Shown here: one piece after another, positions 13,126-22,238 of the stretch
Layout of the letters: each line of letters begins with the position of its first letter
Position numbering within the stretch: position 1 is the first letter of the stretch
Assembly (NCBI GenBank): GCA_964058805.1
Contig: CAXKVV010001431.1
Span: forward strand, 1-35,457
DNA length: 35,457 bases
Direction of reading: 5' to 3'
Origin: Schoenoplectus triqueter
Taxonomy: Eukaryota > Streptophyta > Magnoliopsida > Poales > Cyperaceae
Program-made: the position numbers and the translations under genes
The notes under the pieces: generated by a model
Told to the model about the DNA's origin: nothing
What the model saw: the letters and a program-made list of their open reading frames with translations, nothing else
The model's database searches: none

Positions 13126-14001
13126 AAGATGAGTTGCAATTTTGTGTTCATGTTTATTTTCATCGTGTTATTGTTCCTATGTATCCTACTTTTTCCAAGG
13201 CGAATGCCTGCAGCCTTGGATCTTGCAATGCATATTATGCAAGCATAATTAGTGATAAATCTACAGTAGGCGTATCGTCATTAGAAGTGTCCTTTGAAGA
13301 AGTTTCTGGAGCTTTTAGTGGGTGTGTTGCGTTATTCTTCACATTATTTTCAGCAAACAGACATCTAACAAAAACAAAAATTTGAAATTGTTAATATTGA
13401 AAATTGGGGTAGTGTAAAATAAAAATGTGCCCTCTGATTTTCGTCTCAAGTTTTTGGTTGCAACTGACATTTATTCTCTTCATAATTACTTATCATTGCT
13501 TGTCAGCTATTATGCTGTAGTTTGGCAAATACTATGGATATTATTGCCCGTATCAGAAATCACACACAAAAAAACAATCGTATTGCATACTTTGCATATG
13601 TCAAGTGAATTAATTATTTGAGATAAAGAAATTAGTGTGAAAAATAATTTTGCACGGACGTTGAACAAAAGTGTTAATGATAGAAAGGGTCGGTACCGAA
13701 CAATAAGAGTTATTTTAATGCATGCGATAAGAAGTCAAAATTCCGGTATAAATGATAATATGACACATGAAGAAACCAGCAGTCAGATGATGATGAACAC
13801 GTAACTAAATAAATAAATAATTCGGGATATTATGATACATGTATCTCCGACGTGAACACTTACCACAATCTCGTCATATTTCATTAACACGAACTAGATC
13901 GATATTTAATGCGTGTTCTATTCCGAGCTAATAACTGGTCGATTACCGTGCCAATTACTTCTTACCAATTAAATAACCGGTATTCTTTCCTTAAAATAAT
14001 A
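13126..14001. other. 3' UTR of the MCRS1-like gene and AT-rich spacer
   Basis: The first few hundred bases are presumably 3' UTR; A-rich candidate polyadenylation sequences (AATAAAAATG) occur near 13418-13427. The remainder is AT-rich intergenic DNA with no recognised gene or terminal repeat. Short open frames here have no homology I recognise. Confidence 0.5.
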
Positions 14002-14159
14002 GAGTTTGTTTGGCACCATAGAATAGCAAAAAGTAGGAATATAATTGCTATTCCAACGAATTAATTTGTCAAATGAATTTTAAATTAAATAGAAGAGTGC
14101 TAATTCAGTATACCAACTTATAGGTAGAATACCGAATTAGCTCTCGTCGGAATAACTAT

Positions 14160-15420
14160 TATTGTTTAATTATATTATATTATATTGTGATTATGATTAT
14201 GATTATGATTTATTATTATATTATATTATGATTATGATTTATAATTATTATTATCATCATTATATTATTATTAAATTATGATTATTATTATATTAACATC
14301 ACTATTAGTATTATTATATTATAATAAATATAATTTTAGTATTATATTATTATATTATGAATATAAATATGATTATTTTATTATTATATTATTATGATCA
14401 TGATTATTTATTATTATATTATGTTATGATTATAATTATGATTATTTATTATTATTATATTATTATATTATGGTGATTATGACTATGATTATTATTATTT
14501 TATTATGTTCTATTTTATAATTATATTATGATTATAGTTATGATTGTATGAGTAAATCTACCGTGAACTTAAGCTCACGGAAGACCTCCGTGAGCTTAGC
14601 TCAAAAAATATATCAAATGATCTTCAAATTTTGATTTTTCAATCTCATTAAATTCTTCATATTGAAATCTTGTGGGGTACAAAAATTTAGAATGTTTTGA
14701 ATTTTCCAAAAATAATAATAAAATATTCAATATTTGTAAATTATTTTAAAAAATTGAAAAGAGCGAATTAGAAAACTCAAAACATTCCAAAATTTTGTAC
14801 CCCGTAAGATTTCAATATGAAGAATTTAATGAGATTGAAAAATCAAAATTTGGAGATCATTTGATATACTTTTTGAGCTAAGCTCACGGTAGATTTACTC
14901 TGATTATATTATTATTATATTATTATGATTATAATTATTTATAATAATTATTAACATGAATATCATTATAATTTTTTATTATTATATTATTATGATTATG
15001 ATTATGGTTATATTATTATGATTATGGCTATAATTATTATTATCATGATTATGATTATTATTTAATTATGTTGTATTATATTATTATATTATGATTATTT
15101 ATTATTATTATATTATCACGATTATGATTATAATAATAATTATTATTATATTGTGATTATATTATTAAAATTATGATTATTTATTATTATTATAATTATG
15201 ATTATAATTATAATTTTTATTATTATATTACTATATTATGATTATGTTTATATTTTAATTATATTACTATGATTATAACTATAAATAATATTATTTATTA
15301 TGATTATAATTATGATTATTTTTTTATTGTATTATTATTATTATTATTACTATTATGATTATTATTTTACTATTATTTTTATTATTATCATCATTATTAG
15401 TATGATAATTATTCATATTT
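14160..15420. repeat. Degenerate ATT / ATTATG microsatellite array
   Basis: More than a kilobase of interspersed TTA, ATT and GATTAT units, interrupted only by the foldback element at 14550-14900. G and C are almost absent except in TATGATTATGATTAT phases. The unit order is irregular, consistent with slippage expansion and decay. Confidence 0.9.
14550..14900. mobile_element. Foldback MITE (351 bp) inside the ATT array
   Basis: The ends are exact inverted repeats (GAGTAAATCTACCGTGA at the left, its complement at the right). Complementarity continues for about 130-150 bases per arm. The flanks TGATTGTAT (14541-14549) and TGATTATAT (14901-14909) match at 8 of 9 positions, compatible with a Mutator-like 9-bp duplication, although the repetitive background weakens this. 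The left arm has an extra ~27-bp piece that is itself a hairpin (AAGCTCACGG, spacer, CCGTGAGCTT) and is absent from the right arm. No coding capacity. Confidence 0.75.
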
Positions 15421-15565
15421 TAACTATTATGTTTAACAACTGTCAAACAATATTTTCACTCTTCTGAATAGTCAAGAATATCACTCTTCCAAAAAAACAC
15501 TATTCTATCACTCTTCCAAAATTATCACTATTCCAAAACTATTCCTTAATTTGCTTAACGGACCC

Positions 15566-16220
15566 ATAGTGATTAGTGAACAACCGATCTGAAATGTAAC
15601 TACATTTTAGGAAACTAATACTAACATGCATAACATATCTCATCTCTCTAAGAAGTGGTGCATATTCAAATTTCAAGAGAAGCTTGTGAAAAATACTGTA
15701 AACTCTATTTAATTTCAAATATTTTTCAAAATTTATTATAAAATCAGTAAAATATAAATTAATAAACTAATAAAAATAAAAAAACAATAAAAAATATTTA
15801 TTTAATTAGATTGTTACTATTCATGTAGTATAAAAATAAATGTAAAAAGTTATAATAGTTGAAATCGTATAGAAATTATAATAAGTTTGACTCGAGTTCA
15901 AACTAATTAGATCGTCCTCGATAGCTTATTTAATTTTGGAGCTTCCAACCAAAAGTAAATTGATTCACGACGGAAAAGATCGCTAATTTCAGCATCTCAA
16001 TAGACTAAAATCTTGAGTTTACAATTGCCATAACACCTGCATCCTAAGTCTCCAAAAAATCGCTAGATGAAGATACATCACAGTGGAGACCGAATCTACT
16101 GTTTTATAACTGAGATGTTATGAATTCTCATACATAAACGCTCATTCTACTCCAACCAAATCCAACATAAGAAATGTTAAACCCACATATAATATTTATA
16201 ATAAATCACAAAACATAGTC
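15566..16220. other. AT-rich spacer
   Basis: No gene, terminal repeat or tandem array recognised. It separates the repeat-cored element from the minus-strand copia LTR. Confidence 0.5.
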
Positions 16221-16859
16221 TGTTAGGGATTTTTATATGGCTACGATCCTCTAATGAATCCATAATTATAAATTGTGTTACCTTCATCTATGCTGTCGAT
16301 TTTTCAGAGAGACAACCCCATTGATCATCAGACTCTTTTAGCTTCTTCTTCTAACCCGATGGAGCGATTGAGAGGATCGACATAGATAATTTTTTCTCTT
16401 CTGGAACTCTATTTAGATAGAGATGGATATTTGTTGGAAACAAAAGGGTGGTAGAAAATGGAGAAAAATGGGAATGGTTTCGAAAACTAACAATATCCTT
16501 ATATATAATGGACGTCCATATAACTCAGAGCAGTTATATCTTAGCGGATCCATATCAGATCTAAAATTCTCTTAACGAGTTTGCTGCTTAATCAGAAAAT
16601 TGTCTATAATTGTGTTCTCCAGGGACCAATAGCACAATTGTATTATTATCAAACTTTATATAATTCAGACCATCACTGAATCATAAATTCATTAATATGC
16701 ATTATACACATTAAAAAACCTATTTCTCATGACATATAATGAATTCGATATAAAATTTGATCACTTCATTACAGATATAATTTGATAGTCCATTATATAA
16801 TATATATTTATTACATATAAGCTTATACATATTGTAATTAATAATAATTAATTTCAACA
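16221..16859 (-). repeat. Copia 3' LTR (639 bp)
   Basis: On the minus strand it starts TGTTGAAATTAATT and ends TCCCTAACA, the TG...CA form of an LTR. A purine tract lies immediately before it. Long stretches match the solo LTR at 29809-30463, for example the segment around CTGATTAAGCAGCAAAC, with scattered substitutions. No matching 5' LTR is in the window, so no age can be read from an LTR pair. Confidence 0.85.
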
Positions 16860-16886
16860 ATCTCCCACTTGGGCTATATGTATCTG

Positions 16887-16888
<2 letters not shown>

Positions 16889-16944
<56 letters not shown>
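16889..16944. repeat. (AT)n microsatellite, about 28 units
   Basis: An uninterrupted AT dinucleotide run borders the left end of the palindromic element at 16945. A second run (17682-17704) borders its right end and a CT/AT run lies at 18088-18123. TA-rich sequence is a preferred target of several MITE families, and the run hides any target duplication. Confidence 0.95.
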
Positions 16945-16947
<3 letters not shown>

Positions 16948-17681
16948 TGAGGCTATGGTGCTTCGCGAAGCACAAAACCTCCCGTGCTTCGCGTCCGTAT
17001 CTCGAATTTGAAAGTTCAAATAGCCGATCCAAACCGTTGAACATGATCTTCATATTGAAATATCCTTGGAGATCAAATTTTATATTTTTTTGAATTTTTT
17101 TGCTATTTTTTAAATGAGTATAAAATTTGTCGATCTAACGATTTCTGCACCATCCAAAACTAGCGATTTTGTACCCATCTAAAAAATAGCAAAAAAATTC
17201 AAAAAAATATAAATTTTGATCTCCAAAGATAGTTCAATATGAAGATCATGTTCAACGGTTTGGATCGGGCGTATGAACTTTCAAATTCGAGATACGGACG
17301 CGAAGCATGGGAGGTTTTGTGCTTCGCGTCCGTATCTCGAATTTGAAAGTTCATACGCCCGATCCAAACCGTTGAACATGATCTTCATATTGAACTATCT
17401 TTGGAGATCAAAATTTATATTTTTTTGAATTTTTTGCTATTTTTTAGATGGGTACAAAATCGCTAGTTTTGGATGGTGCAGAAATCGTTAGATCAGCAAA
17501 TTTTATACTCATTTAAAAAATAGCAAAAAAAATCAAAAAAATATATAATTTGATCTCCAAAGATATTTCAATATGAAGATCATGTTCAACGGTTTGGATC
17601 GAGCGTATGAACTTTCAAATTCGAGATATGGACGCGAAGCACGGGAGGTTTTGTGCTTCGCGAAGCACCATAGCCTCACTC
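16945..17681. mobile_element. Palindromic dimeric foldback MITE (737 bp)
   Basis: The ends are exact inverted repeats: GAGTGAGGCTATGGTGCTTC... at the left and its complement at the right. Each half is itself a foldback. Arm one is about 16945-17117 and its complement about 17165-17328; arm three is about 17319-17480 and its complement about 17525-17681. The loop of the second half is the reverse complement of the loop of the first, so the whole element is one palindrome centred near 17313 with a spacer of about 12 bases. Hairpin motifs GCTTCGCGAAGC mark the outer ends. There is no coding capacity. It lies inside the copia relic's 3' region. Confidence 0.85.
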
Positions 17682-17704
17682 TATATATATATATATATAT
17701 ATAT

Positions 17705-18088
17705 AGACTATGGTGCTTTGCAAAGTACAAAAGAGTTGTGTGCTTTGCGATCTATTTTTAATTTTAAGTCAAAAATGATCGATCCAAATATCTCAATCTA
17801 ATATCCATATCAAAATATATTAGTAAAACAAATTTTATATTTTTTGGAATTTATTTACTATTTTTTTTGGATAGGGGAAAAATCATCATTTTTGGATGAA
17901 CCAGAATTCTCAGATCAAGTCATTTTTCTCCTCATCAGAAAAAATAGCAAAAAAATTCTAAAAAATATAAAATTTAGTTTACTAATAGATTTTTATATGA
18001 AGATTAGATTGAACGGTTCTGACTTGAAATTAAAAATAGAACGCAAAGCACATAACGCCTATGTGCTTTGCAAAGCACCATAATCAGA

Positions 18089-18091
<3 letters not shown>
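17705..18091. mobile_element. Foldback MITE (about 387 bp)
   Basis: The left terminus AGACTATGGTGCTTTGCAAAG pairs with the right terminus, which in complement reads AGTCTGATTATGGTGCTTTG. The interior arms match each other imperfectly, for example around GAACGGTTCTGAC on the right. It resembles the palindromic element next door (TATGGTGCTTNGC core, AT-rich arms with GAAYGGTT) but is clearly more diverged. The left terminus looks a few bases shorter than the right. Only a (TA)n run separates it from the element at 16945-17681. Confidence 0.7.

Positions 18092-18123
<32 letters not shown>
18088..18123. repeat. (CT)n(AT)n microsatellite
   Basis: About ten CT units are followed by about eight AT units at the right border of the foldback element. 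On the copia minus strand this is its 3' non-coding region. Confidence 0.9.
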
Positions 18124-18574
18124 ATGAATTGAGTACTCTTATCTGTGATGTTTTAACCTTTTATGTCATCATCTAATTCCGTCTATTAATCATATTTATA
18201 AGGACTTCTGTATTATTCATCTCATAAAGCGAAAATAAACTAACATAAATCACGATATAAATATAACTGAATGACATGAATCATGAATGAGATATGTAGT
18301 TTGAAAATTACATGCAATATGATCCATATGCCTATTTTCAAGTTGGTCACCTTAATTATTCTGAATTTGAGGTCAATCATAAGCTCAGAGTGTATATAAT
18401 ATTGAATAACTGAATAACTGAGTAACTGCATGATACATATAAAATCACAAAATATCATATAAGAACTATTGTATGATATCTGAAAAAGTATATCATATAA
18501 AACATAAAAAAAATATATAAGTACAAACTCTCACTCAACCTAATAATCCTCTGTAACATATATACCCATATGAG

Positions 18575-19150
18575 TTACATGCTCATGAAACTGTTGGATA
18601 TCAATCCCTTAGTCAGTGGATCTGCTAGCATGGAAGCTGTACCAATATGCTACATACTTATAAATCCACTCTGAACTCTCTCATTCACAGCAAGGAACTT
18701 AATGTCGATAGGTTTGAATTACGAGTTCCTGTTGTTGTTAGAATACAACACTGCTGAATTATTATCACAATATAACTTAAGTGATAACTTAATAGTATCC
18801 ACAATACGCAACCCTGTGACAAAATTTTTTAGCCATATTTCATGGTTCGATGCCTTGAAACATGCAATGAACATCATGGATTGCATTGCACTCCTCCAAA
18901 AAATAGCTCCTCCAGCCAACATAAAATATAACCGGATGTTGACTTTAAGCTATCCACATAACTCGCAAAGTCAGAATCAGTATACCCAATGACTTCAATC
19001 TTGTCTAATCGCCAATACGTTAATATGTGATTCTTCGTTCTTTACAAGTACCTTAGTACCCTTTTGGTTGTTTTTCAGTAATTCATACCAGGATTACTGA
19101 GATGGCGACCAAGAATTTCTGTGATCTACGCAACATCCGAACGTGTACAC
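18575..19150 (-). pseudogene. Copia pol remnant: end of reverse transcriptase and RNase H
   Basis: Read on the minus strand with frame changes, the remnant contains RT-end sequence (LSNPGMNY, TKRVLRYL), then YTDSDFASYVDSLKSTSGYI, MLAGGAIFWRS, the RNase H segment LKLYCDNNSAV, PIDIKFLAVNERVQSGFIS, and the terminal motif MLADPLTKGL ending in a stop at 18575-18577. At least one single-base frameshift lies after STSGYI (about 18922-18930), and several in-frame stops are present, including after the VYTRSDVA-like start, before KTTKRVL and before HIGT. Order and motifs are typical of Tnt1/Tork-like copia pol 3' ends. It is non-functional. Confidence 0.88.
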
Positions 19151-19181
19151 ACTTGAGTCGTGAAGTATAAAATATATATTT

Positions 19182-19535
19182 TGATTTATGCTATAATGAG
19201 TCGTGAAGTATAAAATATTTTTGTACTTCACGCCTTATCTTTCATTTTCAAATTCAAAATCATTAAACGTGATCTACATATTAAAATATAATTTGAGACC
19301 AAAATTTACATAGTTAGGAAATTTTTATGAAATGCATTGATTTAATATTTTCTGAACTATCCAACAATAATTACCCTTCAAAATATTAAGAAAAATCAGA
19401 AAATATAAATTTGATCTCTAAGTATATTTTAATATAAAGATCACGTTGAACGTTGAATCAGTAATTTGAATTAAAAAATAAAAAAAATATGATACAGAAT
19501 ACAAAATCATTTTGTACTTCACAATTAACCATAAG
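19182..19535. mobile_element. Diverged foldback MITE
   Basis: The left end (TTATGCTATAATGAGTCGTGAAGTATAAAA) and the complement of the right end (TTATGGTTAATTGTGAAGTACAAAAT) match imperfectly. The arms then align through GTGATCTACATATTAAAATATA and its right-hand partner GATCTTTATATTAAAATATA. It shares the CACGTTGAACG-type core with the neighbouring foldbacks (ATGTTCAACGG), suggesting a common family. Boundaries are good to perhaps 10 bases. A further copy of GTCGTGAAGTATAAAATAT lies just outside at about 19155-19175, so the left end may be duplicated. Confidence 0.55.
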
Positions 19536-20257
19536 ATAATTTTAATATTTTATTTAATATCCAAAATATATTTATATTTATATTTTATATTCATTTGATA
19601 TCAGATATCCCTCAAGTATTATCCATATTCGAAACTATGTATCGTATCAGAAAATTATAACGGGGCTAGTTCATCCGTATCGGATCGTTCACGTCCAGAA
19701 ACCGCGAGTGACACAAAAAACCTGACGCCACGTTTTGCTTGCGCATAGGCGAGTAAATATTTCTCTCCTCCTTTTAGGCGCTGGTAAAAATCAATGGCAA
19801 TGATCTGTCCAGGGAACCTGGCCTACTGGCCTCTTCCTGTTTATCATTCGATCGTGTTTGTTGCTTCTTTGTTTTGTATATGCATGGTTGGGTAGACACG
19901 GTATACTCCCTCACTCCTATACTTCTATCATCTTCGTTAATTGAGCTTTCTCTTTAACAGTCGAAAGGATTTACATGTGACGTTTGACATATGTGGCCCT
20001 GACAGTTACTAGGTCCATGGGACCGGTTTTATGCGATTGTTCTTCACTCTATCTTTTTTTTTTTGAGGAAAAGCCCGTAGGCATTCTTCACTCTATCTAA
20101 TATTGATACAGTTGTGAACTTTTGTGGTACACTGGTACCTCTCTTGTAAAAGAATCATGTTAAGATAATTGGTATTTTGGAAACTCTTGGAAGGGGAATA
20201 ATTATGTGCACATGGATTGTGCAAGTGAAGAGGTATAATTTCCTTTTTGATTTACAG
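19536..20257. other. Region upstream of the NPF remnant; no exon 1 found
   Basis: NPF genes normally begin with an exon ending in a GWKAMPFII-like motif. I searched 19536-20257 and the repeat cluster to its left and could not find it. Only a small retro-insertion (20054-20083) is recognisable here. Confidence 0.5.
20054..20083 (-). mobile_element. 30-bp retro-insertion (truncated SINE/LINE 3' end) with 14-bp target duplication
   Basis: TTCTTCACTCTATC occurs at 20040-20053 and again at 20084-20097. Between the copies lie eleven T and then GAGGAAAAGCCCGTAGGCA. On the minus strand this is a 19-base tail end followed by poly-A, bounded by a perfect 14-bp duplication, the signature of target-primed reverse transcription with extreme 5' truncation. 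The donor family is not identified. Confidence 0.8.
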
Positions 20258-22238
20258 GAAATGAGACATTTGAGAAGTTGGGAAGCATTGGTACAGCTTC
20301 TAATCTAATGGTTTATCTAACAAGTGTGTTTCACATGAGCAACGTGAATGCAGCAACAACATTAAATGTGTTTAATGGTACGACCAATCTGGCGACAGTG
20401 ATTGGGGCGTTCGTATCAGATTCATACCTTGGTCGGTACACCACAGTTGGGCTCGGTACTTTAGCATCAGTTTTGGTAAATGCTTGTGTTCTTTGATGGA
20501 TGCTGTAATTCTCTTCCCATTTCAGTTTGGTTGTGCCAATTCTCTTGGTCATTAGACTTATCAAAGAAATATATTATGAGCAGTGGCTGCAGGATGTATC
20601 ATTCAATTCAGAATTTTTGAAGGCATACAAAATATTACATATACTAATAAGGTAATTTCGAACAAATTTGTCTTTTCTCCCCTCCAAGGCGTGTTGATTA
20701 AGCTTGAAGCCAATATATCTTTATCATTTATTTAACCAATCATACACATAATCTTTTAACGAATTTATATTCTTATTTCGTTCACTTCTTGGCCCATTAT
20801 TAACCAAGTGCAAATAACAGGGAATGATACTGCTTACTCTCACAGCAGGCATCCCGGCTCTGCACCCCCCAAAATGCACCATCGGCCATGAGGACTGTGT
20901 CTCTGCTACTGGTCTTCAGAGCTTCGTACTTGTAATTGCCTTTGTATTCATCATAGCTGGTGCTGGAGGCATCAGGCCTAGGGCTGTTATACGAGCCAAC
21001 TCGAGCGAGTTCACATGAACTCGAACTCAGCTCATAAGGTATACGAGCTGAGCTGACTCGTATTTTACACTCTAATCCGAGCCAGTCGGCTGACTCGAAC
21101 TCAACTCATTGTTAACTCGAGCCAACTCGCAACTTGAGTTCTAGCTCGCACATTTACCAAATAAAATAATTCTGGTCACATACTACTGTCAGTTTATACT
21201 TTACAGATTGTCTATATAAATTAATCAAAGTAAAACAGCAATAATCATTATTCCATTCAGCAATCAGCAACAAACTTCAAAATCATAGTCATTAAATCTA
21301 ATCTAAAAGTCTAAAACTACAATAACAATAAACCTTAAAATATTCAAATCACAACAGCTTAAATTATAGTAAAAAAGCTTACAAGTAAAACTTCTTAAGT
21401 CTTATGTCTGAACACACCATAATACAAATTTTAAATTAAGAAAAACAACAATTGAAACTACTTGAAACTACTTGAAACATAAACAACAATTAAAATTTGG
21501 ACAGTCATGGGCTTTTCTTCATACTCCATTGCTCCAATTCGAACTCCTTGAAATATGAACAACTGCACAAGTGATAAATAATGCTATCAATATGCAATTA
21601 TGTATCTTATATGCTATCAATATGTAATAACAGCCCTATAATGAACACAGTCAGCGTATAAGGACTTGCTGGCCAGTGGCCATAGAAGACTCGAGCTTGT
21701 ATAGTTGACCCACCGAAATAAATTATATGTTTACAGTTTACACAGCAATAACAACCTAAAACCCTGATATTGTCATGATCAAAAAATATAAAAAATGACA
21801 AAAAACTGCTTGAACCAACAGCTCTAATGCCCAAGTTCCAACCCTGATCAGATGATGCCTAACCCAACTCTGATCAGATGATACCCAACCCAAGACCCAA
21901 GTACCCAACAGCGGCTGTATTGCCCAATTTCAATATGCACTATTCCACAAAGAGTAAGTTAACAAACCTTGTTATGCCACAACCAAAGTGTCATGCACAA
22001 CAAATGACCTGCCAATGAACAAAAAAAAATAAGTTAACACACAAAAGTACTTAGAACTAGTGTAAATATAATCAGTTTTAACAAAAAAAAATAGAATTTC
22101 TTACTTCTAGATCAACTAATAACTAGATCAGTCATTGGAATTATAATTTCCATGTTCTCTTCCTCAAGTGCAGATTGCTACATAAATAAGACAAACACAA
22201 CAAGTGTTAGTAGCTAATTTAGAATATAGATGAATAAT

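Larger units (their letters stand above)
14002..15565. mobile_element. Candidate non-autonomous DNA transposon with ATT/ATTATG repeat core
   Basis: The left end reads GAGTTTGTTTGGCACCATAG. The right end, read in complement, is GGGTCCGTTAAGCAAATTAAGGAATAG. They match imperfectly (about 9 of the first 14 bases) and both run into AATAG-rich subterminal sequence. ATA flanks both ends (13999-14001 and 15566-15568), as for a 3-bp duplication of PIF/Harbinger type. The interior from about 14160 to 15420 is almost entirely ATT, ATTATG and ATTATT units. A separate foldback element sits at 14550-14900. There is no coding capacity. Boundaries and superfamily are inference; the imperfect termini suggest an old copy. 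Confidence 0.45.
16221..19150 (-). mobile_element. Degenerate copia LTR retrotransposon, 5'-truncated, invaded by MITEs
   Basis: Reading the minus strand, the visible parts are in order: the end of the reverse transcriptase and RNase H (about 19150-18575), a 3' non-coding region, a polypurine tract (CAAGTGGGAGAT, complement of 16860-16871), and the 3' LTR at 16859-16221. The 5' LTR, gag, protease, integrase and most of the reverse transcriptase are absent. Two foldback units (16945-17681 and 17705-18091) are nested between the pol end and the polypurine tract. The LTR is of the same family as the solo LTR at 29809-30463. It is a dead relic. Confidence 0.85.

Noticed and set aside
14160..15420. 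Tandem repeats as a possible CRISPR or satellite array
   Set aside because: Units are short, irregular AT triplets and hexamers without spacers, in a plant nuclear context.
16720..17801. Several open frames rich in Tyr-Ile repeats
   Set aside because: They are translations of (AT)n runs and the foldback arms.
18702..18992. 96-codon plus-strand frame
   Set aside because: It is the antisense of the copia RNase H remnant.
19536..20257. Missing first exon of the NPF gene
   Set aside because: Searched for a GWKAMPFI-like end with a GT donor here and upstream; none found.
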